From Gracilaria gracilis (lineage: Eukaryota > Rhodophyta > Florideophyceae > Gracilariales > Gracilariaceae): a stretch of 28,133 bases of DNA. Within the stretch, counting starts at the first letter, position 1. The number at the start of each line of letters is the position of its first letter. A model generated the notes under the pieces. That model ran no database searches and was not told where the DNA came from. It saw nothing but the letters and a program-made list of their open reading frames with translations. Of the stretch, positions 1 through 9,793 are shown piece after piece. The translations under genes and the position numbers were made by a program. The stretch is from contig JARGSG010000219.1 of the NCBI GenBank assembly GCA_030374805.1, positions 1 to 28,133 on the forward strand, in the 5' to 3' direction.

Positions 1-2
1 TG

Positions 3-152
3 CGAAACCGCCCGCCATCATCGATTGCCATGCTCGTGGCTGCCTGGAACGAGAACCATCCCTTGTCAGGCGGACGTGGACTAGGCAACGGCGACCCCTT
101 TCAGGCTCTTCTCAGCGAAGAAAGTTCAAAGATTTTCAGTTTTAGACCGTAG
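3..152 (+). CDS. possible 3' end of a gene entering from the left edge
   Basis: An open frame enters the window at base 3 and stops at TAG 150-152, giving about 49 codons. Its composition looks protein-like, with a stretch read as AMLVAAWNENHPLSGG followed by a polar tail. No family is recognised. The other two forward frames also stay open for part of this length, so the evidence is weak. It could be the last exon of a gene lying to the left, or chance. Confidence 0.18.
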   Translation, partial: RNRPPSSIAMLVAAWNENHPLSGGRGLGNGDPFQALLSEESSKIFSFRP

Positions 153-342
153 AGGTCTATTCCATTTCAGCCTAAACTTTACATTTGTGAATACTTTATA
201 CTTTGATTAGAATTGGTGGATGGTACGACGGTACCCGACAAGGCTTATTCGCATTTTTAGCAAACCGATTACGAATTTTCAAAAGTAGCCGACGTAATTT
301 TAGGCATTCAGATTTTTGGCATTTGACAAATCAACAGATGCT

Positions 343-370
343 ACACTGTAAAGTGTACACTGTAAAGTGT
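343..370. repeat. tandem 14-bp palindromic unit, two copies
   Basis: Two identical, directly adjacent copies of ACACTGTAAAGTGT lie at 343-356 and 357-370. Each copy is itself an inverted repeat (ACACT / AGTGT around GTAA), so the whole 28 bp is also close to palindromic. It could be a paired protein-binding site or a slippage duplication. No gene is clearly attached to it. Confidence 0.8.
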
Positions 371-470
371 TTGGATATTGCGAAAAACTGTTTTCTCTTT
401 GATTTTAATAATCAGAACAGTAGAATCTACTCAAGAGTAATAATCTGATTACAAACATGCAAATAGAAAA

Positions 471-486
471 CTCCGCATGTGCGGAG
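471..486. repeat. short perfect hairpin
   Basis: CTCCGCATGTGCGGAG forms a perfect 7-bp stem with a 2-base centre, flanked by A-rich sequence. No coding region abuts it, so a role as a transcript end or binding site is only speculation. Confidence 0.6.
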
Positions 487-489
487 AAA

Positions 490-1000
490 CTGATAAATAC
501 TGAAGTAGGTCCATTGTTTCAACCGCATGCTTTCATGTGTAGAAGACTTTATTTACGTTTCATTGCCTTCGATTCTCAGCTTTGAAATTCGTGTGACCCC
601 CTGGCCACGCTTGAGGTTAATCGACCAAGTGGGGTGAATTATGCTTTTTCTGAACCTGGTTCCAAGTACATGGACGTTTGCCGTCTCCGATTTGGCGGCT
701 AACATCATGTGCCCGAGGACAAATGAATCATTGCATGCGGTCAATGGACATAGCACCGCTGCGGCGCCATGGCGGGTGGGCGGCTCAAAAAAAGATGTTG
801 TTCAAAGCGAGACAGAAAATTAAGTTCATTGACAATTCACCTAGTATTTGTAGACTGATTGCAGTAAGCTTCTAGAGGTTTTCAAGCCCACCGCGTCCGA
901 AAGGGTGAAGGGTAGCGTCATCCTTCATCCAGCTTATATCTGAATGCAGAAGAACTCAACATGAGCCATCGTTTATGGCAGAAAACGACTATCGAACACC
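490..1000. other. no recognisable gene
   Basis: Only short overlapping frames of 60-70 codons occur on both strands, and none resembles a known family. A weak hairpin (GGGTGAAGG / CCTTCATCC) lies around 903-932. I see no repeat shared with the rest of the window. Confidence 0.5.
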
Positions 1001-1001
1001 T

Positions 1002-1530
1002 TTAGGCACAGTAACCCGAACCAGCTCTGCATACCAGATTAAAGCAGTCCTGTTCACCACCAATTCCTTTCAAAACACAACAGTAATGACAACCACTGGA
1101 ACACCTGCAGCTGGCACCACCAGTGCTTCCGGAACCATGTCCTTCTTCGGGCTCCGGTGAAACCGCCATTCGTTCAAGGTCTTCCAATTCCTCTAAATTG
1201 TCCTGACGAAGGCTAGGAACAGAAGAACTGGAGTAGGATGTGTCCGTGCATCGGACCAGAGATGATGCCATGAAGCGGGCGACGTTCTGGTGCTGAAAAC
1301 ATTGAACCCACTTGCCGTCTATGTGCGAAACACCCGGGACGAATTTCATTGCCTGGGCACGCATACATGCGCTTGCATTCGACGAAAGGCCAAACCGAGA
1401 TGCTTTCGCCTCATATTTGCGCACTAATCGGTTCCAAGCATGACGCGGGAATGCACGGGTTTTCACTCCGGCAGATGGCGGTGAGTGTGAACAACACAAG
1501 CATGAATACGGAACGTGCGTAAAACGTCAT
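1002..1530 (-). pseudogene. candidate secreted or membrane protein gene, split between two frames
   Basis: On the minus strand an ATG at 1530-1528 opens a 39-codon frame that begins MTFYARSVFMLVLFTLTAIC. This has a positively charged start, a hydrophobic core and a plausible signal-peptidase site, followed by a Cys-containing mature start. It stops at TGA 1413-1411. A second minus-strand frame overlaps it and stays open to 1002; it is polar, acidic in the middle (DNLEELEDLERM) and Cys-rich at the end. The two could be one gene with a frameshift, or two exons joined by an intron in the overlap. The frame after the first TGA also looks Cys-rich, which leaves the correct join uncertain. No family is recognised. 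Confidence 0.3.
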
Positions 1531-1659
1531 GATGATGAGTGATATCCCAGAGAAGGCGGTAGGTACACGAATCAATCTGAGACTAAGATCAAAGAAAACA
1601 AGGCAGATGGCGAGATCCAGAAAGCTGGTCAGGTGCAGGCCAATCTTCAATCGTGTAGC

Positions 1660-2110
1660 CCTGAAGTAAGATGTTCAGCAAAAAGCGCTTTTTGGTGAAA
1701 TTTCGGCGTATGCAGTATGGAAGCACACCAGAGAACGACTCGTGAGTAATTCTCGCGAAGCACTAGGTGATGGTTCTTTTAAACTGCTCTCGTGGGGTTG
1801 TGAAAAATGCTCTGGCCAGGATGTGGATTAATACACGTTGAAGAATGGCCTGAAGCCTGTCTGCTGCAGATGGTAGTCACAGAGTCACGGTAACCCCTCC
1901 GACAGTTGTGGCATGGGGTGGTGACTCACCACATGAGCGCCGCTGCTCAATCGCAAACCGCCTTCGTGTGATATTGGGAGATCCGAGGTTCAGAGCCGGG
2001 CTTGAAGCCCGGCTCTGCTGACTTTCCCCGCGAATTCACTCCTCACCAGTGTAGAACGATTTAGGCTTGGGAAACCATATCATCCAATTCGATGCAACTC
2101 TGACGGATGT
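1660..2110. other. no recognisable gene
   Basis: Apart from the hairpin at 1991-2017 and a small one near 1915-1930 (GTGGTGA / TCACCAC), I see no open frame of note and no similarity to the elements further right. Confidence 0.5.
1991..2017. repeat. strong GC-rich hairpin, 12-bp perfect stem
   Basis: CAGAGCCGGGCT (1991-2002) and AGCCCGGCTCTG (2006-2017) pair perfectly around a 3-base centre. This is the most stable short hairpin in the left flank. It lies in a region of about 450 bp without a recognisable gene. Possible roles are a transcript end, a structured RNA or the tip of a degraded foldback element; nothing in the sequence decides between them. Confidence 0.75.
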
Positions 2111-2111
2111 G

Positions 2112-2652
2112 ACGTGGCGGTGATCATGGACGACTGATTACAGTGAGTTCAAACGTTTCTCCTAGGAAATGGAACCCAGAAGAACTCGAGATCGTTAACG
2201 TCAAAGACGGCGACTACTCGTCGTTGCTAACCACACATGCCACAGAAGTGGGAAGCGATCGCGCATCACATGGACTCGAAGCTGTTGTGAATACAGTTCG
2301 TTTGTAGTGATTGTTGGACGTCGCCGTCGCCAGATCCTTCCATGATGAGTTTCAAGAGTTCCGCAAACTGCTATTGGACTGGAATCGGGGACATGCTTAC
2401 TTTCTTGTCATTAATAAGGTATATCTATATACCTTTAACGATCAGCAGACGATGAGCAATGTACTACTACGTAGAAAGTTTTTCCTAACGATGAAGACTT
2501 CGTGGGGGTGTAAAGTTCCACGAAGGCTATCTAGAGCTTCTCAAATTCATTGGGCTGGCGTCACACGACATTTTCGTAGTAGAGTTGAACTGACCTGTGT
2601 CGTTCTTCATCGCTTTTCCCTCCAAAACTTTATCATATGTAAGGGAAAATGA
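2112..2652 (+). pseudogene. unclassified frame with a double stop, possible decayed gene
   Basis: One forward frame is open from about 2112 to 2304, reads in a protein-like manner (for example WNPEELEIVNVKDGDYSSLL), meets TAG TGA at 2305-2310, and then stays open in the same frame for another 113 codons to 2652. The second part contains FHDEFQEFRKLLLDWNRG, a plausible amphipathic helix. No family is recognised and no ATG clearly marks a start. It may be a decayed host gene or element fragment, or a chance frame. Confidence 0.2.
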
Positions 2653-2733
2653 GTTTATACAACGTAAATGATTGGGTAGAAAGGTAGCCGTACATTTCTA
2701 CCCAAACAGCTGCGTTGTACATAAACTCATTTT
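2646..2733. repeat. foldback element, nested inverted repeats (88 nt)
   Basis: The outer arms are AAAATGAGTTTATACAACG at 2646-2664 and its complement at 2713-2733, with a 2-nt insertion in the second arm. The inner arms are TTGGGTAGAAA at 2672-2682 and TTTCTACCCAA at 2695-2705, perfect over 11 bp, around a 12-nt loop. Together they form a long hairpin with one internal loop. It resembles a very small foldback or MITE-like element or a structured RNA. I see no clear target duplication. Confidence 0.75.
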
Positions 2734-2739
2734 GTGTTG

Positions 2740-3355
2740 AAAAATGTGCCCTCTGTATATAAAATTGTCTCCGACGAGAAACCAATGGGAAAATGTTTGG
2801 AAGTGTAGCCCAAATCTGAAAACGTCATGAAAGCACGAATTGTGTTCCTGATACGTAGTATTGTACCGCGTCCAAGAGGGCGAAACGGGGCTCCCCAAGG
2901 GAGAAACCACGGAGAGATGATTATTAATGTGATCGGGAGGCTTCCCAAGGCAGCTGTTGCTCCTTCGTACCCGCGAGAAGAGCAACGGCGTGCATCAAAA
3001 GCCAGTGTCAGCGTCGCAGCCAATTCCGACATTGAATTCAACGCTTGGAAGGAACAGCAAAGCACTTGGCACAAGCAAGCCTCCATCTAGCACAGCTGTT
3101 TGCCCTAAACACGCTTGTGAACCGCACGATTTTGCGAGATGGTATCGAGACTGGTGGGTGTCCCGCCAAATTGCCTCGCTCTCTACTCTAAGAATTCTCG
3201 TTTATACGGCGCCACATGGCCAGTTGCAGAGCATCGCTGGCCAAAACCCGCCTACGGAATTCCAACGCCAGCGCAACAGGAGCACACAGTGCCACTGGTG
3301 GCCTGTCACGCTTTCCTTCTTGAAGCCTGCACGTAACCTTGACACAAGTATACTG
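2740..3355. other. overlapping short frames, no recognised gene
   Basis: Several forward and reverse frames of 65-160 codons overlap here. None shows a known motif, and none is clearly favoured over the others. I leave the stretch without a gene call. Confidence 0.4.
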
Positions 3356-3356
3356 T

Positions 3357-3457
3357 ACCGAACGTATAAAATAACGAAATATCAGCCTTTGAGAGGCGGG
3401 ACAGGCATCCACCGTCCCGCCTCTCGAAGACAGATTTCGTTACTTTAAGCGTTCGGC
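3357..3457. repeat. foldback / MITE-like palindrome (about 100 nt)
   Basis: The inner arms (TTTGAGAGGCGGGAC ending at 3402 and GTCCCGCCTCTCGAA from 3413) pair over 15 bp with one mismatch around a 10-nt loop. The outer arms carry AACGAAAT near 3372 and ATTTCGTT near 3434, and an imperfect 20-bp match extends to AACG at 3361 and CGTT at 3450-3453. The flanking CCG/CGG extends the pairing a little further. The two-storey design is the same as at 2646-2733, although the sequences are unrelated. Confidence 0.75.
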
Positions 3458-4587
3458 ATAGTACACTCCATTTTCCTTCAAGCCGCTGGTTTCAACGGAA
3501 GCAGTGCTTTCGAAGCAATCATCGCAAGCCTTTTTCTCAGTTTTTAAACCGTTTCAAACCAATCAGAAAGGCATTTTAAACGATTCAAACCAAATCATTA
3601 AATAATTTAATACGTGCATTTTTAAACTTTCAACGTACATTTATGTATCACCGCCCAGCAAAGCACCCATCCAAGCGTCTGTGCTTGTACCTCACCGATT
3701 GACATTCCATTTCCGATAGAGCCATAATGACGAGGTGACAACACCTGGAACAGCCATTTATTGCTGGTATCCCGTATCTACAATGAAAAGAACACTAAGG
3801 GTACTCCCACTTGAAGCATAGAGCATTCTGAGTTCCGGCTCTTTTTTCTCTCGCGAAGCTCGTATACTTATCCAAGAGCAGGTACCTGAGCACTCCAATA
3901 CCTAACCTCTTAAACCAAGAATCGTTTTACATATTACATCCCACGGCAGAACAAATATGAGATAATGTACGCGATATGAACCGAAAAAGCCCCGTTGTGC
4001 TGCTTCTGTACTTTTTATTGTTTGATATACACACTGCCTACCGGCTCGAGTATATACATATTTCTGGGTACTGCTTTTCGGTTGTTATGAACAAATGGAT
4101 TTTCGGGTCTACGGACAGCACGATAAATGCAAAATAGCAGGATGGGATAAGATTATTTTTGGAAAAATTATAGGAGGCAGATGCCCTTTCTCAAAATTTA
4201 TTATGTGATAGATTCAATTTCGTTTTACTTACACTAAGACTTAAGAGTAGGGGAAAAGAGAAATATGCAAAATGCCAGAATAAAACTCATTTGTTGCGAT
4301 GTGGCACATCATGTTTGCAAAGTTCTCTTCATTTGCAAAACCAAAGTATATATCGCATAGCTAGATAGCCATTAGCAACATAAATTGATATATATGAAGA
4401 AGATAAAAACAAAGCCCTCGAGACCGCCAAATCTAGGCAAGATAAAAGCTTGAAAACTAAAGAGGCAAATGGCAGATAATATGAAAACGTTTTAAATTAT
4501 TTTAAAGATTGTGTGTGTATAAATCCGAATTTTTTTAAACCCTTTAGGTTCTATTAAGTTTACTAGTTAATACTCTGAGAATTCAAA
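3458..4587. other. AT-rich stretch without a gene
   Basis: This is low-GC DNA with no open frame of note on either strand, up to the first base of the chromovirus 5' LTR at 4588. Apart from the small direct repeat at 3542-3597 I see nothing in it. Confidence 0.6.
3542..3597. repeat. imperfect 24-bp direct repeat, 32-bp period
   Basis: TTTTAAACCGTTTCAAACCA... at 3542-3565 is repeated with a few mismatches at 3574-3597. It sits in AT-rich DNA and looks like a small local duplication. Confidence 0.5.
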
Positions 4588-4680
4588 TGTAGTGCAACGC
4601 CCTCTGATAGGGATTTCTGACTACGTAGTCATACTCCGACATGTTAGACGGGTGCTCCCAATAGGAGTATATCAATGATA

Positions 4681-4685
4681 ACAAC
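4681..4685. repeat. target site duplication of the nested solo LTR, left copy
   Basis: ACAAC directly left of the solo LTR is repeated at 5477-5481 directly right of it. This is a perfect 5-bp duplication, as Ty3/Gypsy integrases produce. Confidence 0.9.
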
Positions 4686-5476
4686 TGTAGTGCAACGCCA
4701 GAAGCGGAAAGACACCACAAAGACGTCCAAGATTTTTCTCCGTAAAAGGGTAGTCAGCAGACAGAGCCTCTCTGGCAACGCACGACGAAGTCGGGTGTAA
4801 GCAGAGGCCAAGCCGTCACGACGGGCGTAGAGAGTTGATCAAGGATCGGTGTTGGCAACCCGTGTGTGAGTTAACGGGCCCTTGAGAGAGGCACGAGTCC
4901 ACGGAAGTGGGGAAAGAAAAAAGGAATCCGCGAGAGCGGGGGATGGAAAGAAGGAAAAAAAGGAAAGGGGCAAAAAGACTACGGTAAACACCGGGGTTAT
5001 CCCTGTACAGGGTCGAACGCCACACAAGCGGAAAACACTCCCACAAATGGGTCCTGTTAGGTGACGCAGGGAGGCTACACTACCCGTAGGCAACAGAGTC
5101 TCTCTCCTTGAAAGATTCAATGACCGCCGAAGGCGAAGAAGTATAGAGCCAGCCCTGGTTCGGGAAGTTTACTTAGTGGCGATGGCCAAGTGCCGAGCCA
5201 CTATATAGTATAGTAATCTCCCTGCAACTAGGCAAAACTATTAAATAAATATCTAAATTACCAGCGATGCTGTGCCAACCATCCGTGGCAAGAGCTCCAC
5301 ACGTGTCTTAGTCACACCCAAATTGGGGCTGCGGCGCGAGTGCACGTGTGCACCGTGCACACTATGCAGACCGCATTGCGGCACATAACCCGTGTGTAGC
5401 TGCAGTAACCATCAGCACGCGCAAGCGAAAAAACGACTAAGTCGGTGAAATATCCCTTGTAGGGCGTTGCACTACA
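4686..5476 (-). mobile_element. solo LTR nested in the 5' LTR, opposite orientation
   Basis: A 791-bp LTR lies in reverse orientation, starting TGTAGTGCAACGCC and ending GGCGTTGCACTACA on the plus strand. It is flanked by ACAAC on both sides, and removing it restores the continuity of the host LTR. Its R/U5 half is clearly homologous to the chromovirus LTR (for example the CTATACTTCTTCGCC block in reverse). Its U3 half is largely different, so it comes from a sister subfamily. No internal element sequence is left, which fits LTR-LTR recombination after insertion. Confidence 0.93.
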
Positions 5477-5481
5477 ACAAC
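5477..5481. repeat. target site duplication of the nested solo LTR, right copy
   Basis: ACAAC matches 4681-4685 exactly. The uninterrupted 3' LTR has a single AACAACCACTGT at this place. Confidence 0.9.
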
Positions 5482-6156
5482 CACTGTCACTAAGTGGGAT
5501 TGACACGTGAAACACAGTTAAGCCAGGAGGTTGGCCACGTACACGTGGGACGGGCGCCACGGCGCGTGGATAATTACCACTCTGCGTGCGCCTAATTTAA
5601 TTAGTTTATTTAATTACTTGTTGGCGCGAGCTCGATACTTAGCCTGGCGGCGACCTCGCCGCTATGCACAGCAAAGTTCCCAAACAAGGGTTGGCTCTAT
5701 ACTTCTTCGCCTTCGGCGGTCATCGACTCCCTCCAGGAGAGAGGCTCCGTTGCCGACGGGTAGTGTATTCTCCCAGCGTCACTTAATAGGAACCATTCGT
5801 GGGAGTGTTTTCCGCTTATGTCGCGTTTGACCCTGTACAGGGATGACCCCGGTGATTACCGGAGCCTTTTTGCTCTTTCCTTCTTTTCCTTCTCTCCATC
5901 CCCCGCTTTCGTGGATTCCCTCTCCATTTTCCCACTTCCGTGGACTCGTGCCTTTCTCGAGTACCCGTTCACCCACAAACGTGGTTCTAATACCAATTCT
6001 TTCTCAACTATCTACGCTCGTCGTGACGGCTTGGCCTCGGCTGACACCCGACTTCGTCGTTCCTTGCCAGAGAGGCTCTGTCTGCTGACTACCCTCCTGC
6101 GGAGGAAAATCTCGGACGTCTTCGTGGTGTCTTTCCGCCTCTGGCGTTGCACTACA

Positions 6157-6276
6157 AAGTTGTCTCCCGTCTTAGAATCGGATATTTGGTTTACCACGTA
6201 CTCGTGTGTGTTTTTCCTCTTTGAAGTTTCGTTTCTACTTCTGGAAGTTTCCCGTCACACGTTTGGTTAAGAAATC
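6157..6276 (+). other. 5' untranslated leader of the chromovirus
   Basis: This is 120 bp between the LTR end and the gag ATG. A primer-binding site normally starts with TGG right after the LTR; here the LTR is followed by AAGTTGTCTCCC, and the first TGG (TGGTTTACCACG, near 6187) is about 30 bp away. The primer is therefore unclear, and self-priming, known in some chromoviruses, is possible. Confidence 0.5.
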
Positions 6277-8442
6277 ATGTCTCGGAAACCGTCTGAGACG
6301 GAAGCTGCGGATACTCGCAGTCGTTCCCACAGGGGTGGTGTGGCTTGGGATGATCGGTTCATTTCACGCATCCACAGGCGTGCTGGCTCCACCCTTGGTG
6401 TGCATAATCCGTTCAAGACGTCGGGCCAACAACCGGCGCACCATACACTTCCTTTGCCCCGCTGCTTCCCCCTACTGATGGTGCTGGTTCGGCCCCGGCC
6501 GTTGCTGCCACAGCTCCGTCTGCTACGGCTACACCCGCGGCCGCGGTGGTTCAGCCCCATCGGGAGAAGGACAACACCCTCCAGGGTACAACTCTGGACG
6601 AGCATTTGCCTCAGCTGCGCACTTCTCACAACCCCCTTGTAGGGGTGGTCAACATTCTACGCCAACAGGCGGAAGACTCTCCTGCAACGGGTGTTTCTGA
6701 AGATCTCCGTACATTACGGTCCGACGTCAACAAAATGTTGGAGTGCTTTGGTCAACCCTCCACCTTCATAGAAGGAATTCAGAACCGATTTGATCGTGTA
6801 AGGGAGTGCCTTGGGATTCTGGAAAAAACCACTCCTATGGATGTTGCCACTCCAGCGGAGCCGGTCACTGTATCGCACAGGGCCAAGAACTCAGCACGCG
6901 AGAAGAACCGCCACAGGCGGAAGGACCAACAAGACGATCAGGGCTCAGACTCGTCGACTTCGTCGGATGCGGACATGAACAATTCGGACAATGCTGACTG
7001 GTCAGATTCGTCGTCTGACGAAGACCGTGCTATACGGGCGTCACGCTCTAAGCGGTCTGCAGTCACGCAAGGTGCGGTTCGTGCTCGTACAAAAGGACGG
7101 AAGCACGCGGGCTTGAAAGTCCTGAAGCCCACCAACCCTCTCTACGAGAAGCTGTTGTCATACGGTATTACCGTTTGGAAGACTCCTCTTTGGATCGAAC
7201 ACCCCGTGGTACAGGCAAGGTGAAGGACTGCATCAAACGAATGCAGCTCTCGCTTTGCAACCAGTTGCTTACTGGAGAAGACTCAATCTTGGTGCTAGAT
7301 TTTCTCGCCCGCTTCGTCGTGGAAGCCGATATACTCGGGATGAATGAGGGACAGGCCTACATTGCCTTACCGTATTTCTTACGTGGTGTGGCCGAGGACC
7401 AGTATCACTCTGTAAGAGGTTCTTCGCGTGCCTCCGAAGGAAGGGCTACTTGCTGGCCCGAGGCGGTGCAATACCTGCTACGCTCATACGCCACGAATGG
7501 TACCATTCAGTGGTCGATACTCGCTTTGCGAGACATACTTCAACGCTCAGGCGAGACGGAAACCGATTTTTCGGTACGCATGAACAAGGCCTTCCGCCGT
7601 TGTGGTCATGTCTATCCCGCTACAGAGCGTTGTACGATGTTCATCGACAGACGTGACCCGGCTATCCGGACTTTGGTCGCCCGCTATCGCGAGGACAGGA
7701 GCAAGATCACCTACCTGGAGCTCATCCAGTATGCAAGAGCCCAAGGTGACTCCCTCCGCGCCAGAGTTCCGAGTACTCGGTCTAGGTCCGCCAAGGCGTT
7801 GTTGGTGGAAATGAAATCCCCATCTCTCTCGCTCGTCGCGGATGATGCACCTCCGAAGGAGAACGATAATGTCCAGCTCGCCCACGGCGAGATCGCCTCC
7901 ATTCCGACAACGGAAACTTCCGTCGACGACGGACGCCTCCTTCGAGACCGCTCAGGAAGGCACCGTGCTTTATGCCGATGCCCCACGAGTTCGCGGGCCT
8001 TACATCCCGTACTCGAATGGAGGGACCCGCTTTTTAACGACCAGGATGGCAGGACACCCGCCCAGCGGGACGTTTCACGAATAACCGGAGTGGACCCCTT
8101 CGACAGGGTAGGCAAGCATTGATAGCGCTAATATGCCATCTCTGCTATACCCATGGTCACACGTCACCCCGGTACCTCCTCTCCCTGAAAGACCTGGACA
8201 AGGTGACGGTGAACTATGAGGCCCTCACTCCAGAGGAGAAGTGTCCCGTCCCAATGACGTCGTATCTCCGTGCCGAGACGGACTTCGCCCACGTCGTACT
8301 GACAGCGCCGACATACCAGCGTGCTCCGGCACAGCCGGCTTATCTGGTAGCACCGGTACACCGCGTCGGTAAACGATCCAAACACCGCTGTTGCGGGATC
8401 CCGAGGCCAACGTGCCCAAGGACTCGTGGTCGAGGAACCTGA
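6277..8442 (+). pseudogene. gag: chromovirus gag, frameshifted
   Basis: Gag forms the virus-like particle shell and binds the RNA genome. The first ATG (6277) begins MSRKPSETEAADTRSRS. The frame shifts within a C5 run at 6468-6472, continues to about 7200 with an acidic Ser/Asp-rich hinge (6940-7030), and shifts again into the capsid-like block at about 7190-8100 (LLTGEDSILVLDFLARF, helical and hydrophobic, typical of retrotransposon gag). It shifts a third time near 8105 into the nucleocapsid segment. The zinc knuckle at 8134-8175 reads C-X2-C-X4-H-X4-Y: its last Cys is Tyr (TAC), a single-base loss. The following segment with LTPEEKCPVP is also typical for the region behind the knuckle. At least three frame changes mean no functional product. 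Confidence 0.8.
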
Positions 8443-8671
8443 CCAACCGCCGCAGGCGGAAGTCCAGGGAAACTAAACGAGGGAGTCTCCCATTCAGGAG
8501 AGAAGTCCTCAGAGCAGAGGCTGCTGACGTCCGAGGCGTCGCCGCCTCGCTCCCCGGTGAAGATCGTTTCGAAGAAAGACACCGCTGACGCGGACTCGGA
8601 ACACTTGGGTGTTCTCCGTCGACCGTGGGTACGGGTAAAGAAAAACCGGGTTCCCGGATAGAGTCCTCGTA

Positions 8672-9793
8672 ATGGCCAAGCGTAACTATAAAGTTTACGC
8701 CGACCTTGGCCTCAGTACCCAGTTTATGGTGCGCATTCTCAAAGTATTAGACACCTGTGCAGGGCCGAACTTCATCGTGGAGTCCCTTCTGCCACCGCTT
8801 GTGCGGACACGTATTCGCCGCGAAGCGACGCCAGAAGTCGCCGACGCAAATAACAACCCGTTAGCAACGGTGGGAACAATCGAGTTAGTCGTGCGTTTGG
8901 GGGACCTCCGTGGTCAAGCTCGACTTTGTGGTATGTCGGTCATTGGGTGCCCCAGTTATTTTGGGATTTGATTACTGCGACAGATTCGTCGACGCAATCA
9001 GACCCCGCCTCAGGCGTATGGAATTCGAGGACGTTTCGTCGGTCCCAATAGTTCGTCGTCCGCTGAAGCGTGCATCGAGGAAACAAGTTCCACTACCTGC
9101 TGCGCAGGAACCACCACCCGCGACTCGCGAGTCCACGAAACTCCGCGTTGCAGCGTCGGTATGCATTCCACCAGAATCCCAAAGTGATGGTGCAGGGTCC
9201 ATTCCCGTCAAAACGGTCTTCGGGTTATTCAACTCATTCCCTCTTTGTACGAGAAGTATCATCTCGCAGTTGCGAACGGTGTTGCACAGGTGACACCGGA
9301 TGCTCCTTTTCGGATACTTGTTGCCAATCTTGGCAACAACCCCCAGTATCTGGTAAAGAACCAAGTCATTGGATCGGTCACACCGCACCCACTCGCGATG
9401 CTCCCGACCCGAGTAACGGCTGCCGATGTTCTCGATTTGGTTTCCTCAAAAGAGGGCGACAATCCGGGATGCCCCGATGTTCCGTCTAAGGAGGGGGAGG
9501 ATACTCCCGTTTCAACTTTCGTCTCAACGGATAAATTGCCGAGTGACTCGGAAACCGCGCCTGTGTCTGCATCCGATACGGAGAAACATGGCCCAACGAG
9601 CTATGACCGGATTGATCCCGTGAAGGCTCTTGAGGAGCTCGATCTCGGCGACGTGTCGGAATCACACCGTGAACGTCTGAGAGACATGTTACGGTAATTT
9701 ACCCCAATTTGGGATGGATCTCTTGGTGAGATAAACGCAACGGAACACCGGATTGATTTGCTACCGGACGCGCGACCCAAAACCCGGACTACA
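8672..9793 (+). pseudogene. pol: chromovirus protease and N-terminal edge of RT
   Basis: The aspartic protease cleaves the Gag-Pol polyprotein. Its active-site motif reads DTCAGPNFI (Asp codon 8750-8752), where the usual motif is D-[ST]-G-A. Near 8905 the frame shifts and the C-terminal protease motif APVILGFDYCDRFVDAI follows in the next frame. Another frame (9245-9697) holds the conserved linker before RT (VTPDAPFRILVANLGNNP) and ends at TAA 9695-9697, after which the same frame reads on into the segment GEINATEHRIDL that normally sits directly before the RT fingers. The similarity then stops abruptly near 9780-9795. The RT core, including the YxDD box and expected to span several hundred codons, is absent. 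Confidence 0.82.

Larger units (their letters stand above)
4588..6156 (+). repeat. 5' LTR of the chromovirus, split by a solo LTR
   Basis: The LTR begins TGTAGTGCAACGCC at 4588 and ends GGCGTTGCACTACA at 6156. Its own sequence is 4588-4685 plus 5482-6156 (about 773 bp); the rest is an inserted solo LTR and one copy of its target duplication. It matches the 3' LTR throughout with roughly 10% mismatches by eye, implying an old insertion. Its ends form a 14-bp perfect terminal inverted repeat, far longer than the usual TG...CA. Short open frames inside it are not real genes. Confidence 0.93.

Noticed and set aside
6187..6205. TGGTTTACCACG as primer-binding site of the chromovirus
   Set aside because: It lies about 30 bp from the LTR end, while primer sites normally abut it; I could not match it to a tRNA end with confidence.
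5818..6270. 150-codon forward frame in the 5' LTR, and similar ones at 4816-5120 and 15681-15977
   Set aside because: They fall inside LTR copies, differ in length between copies and have no motifs; they are chance frames in pyrimidine-rich LTR sequence.
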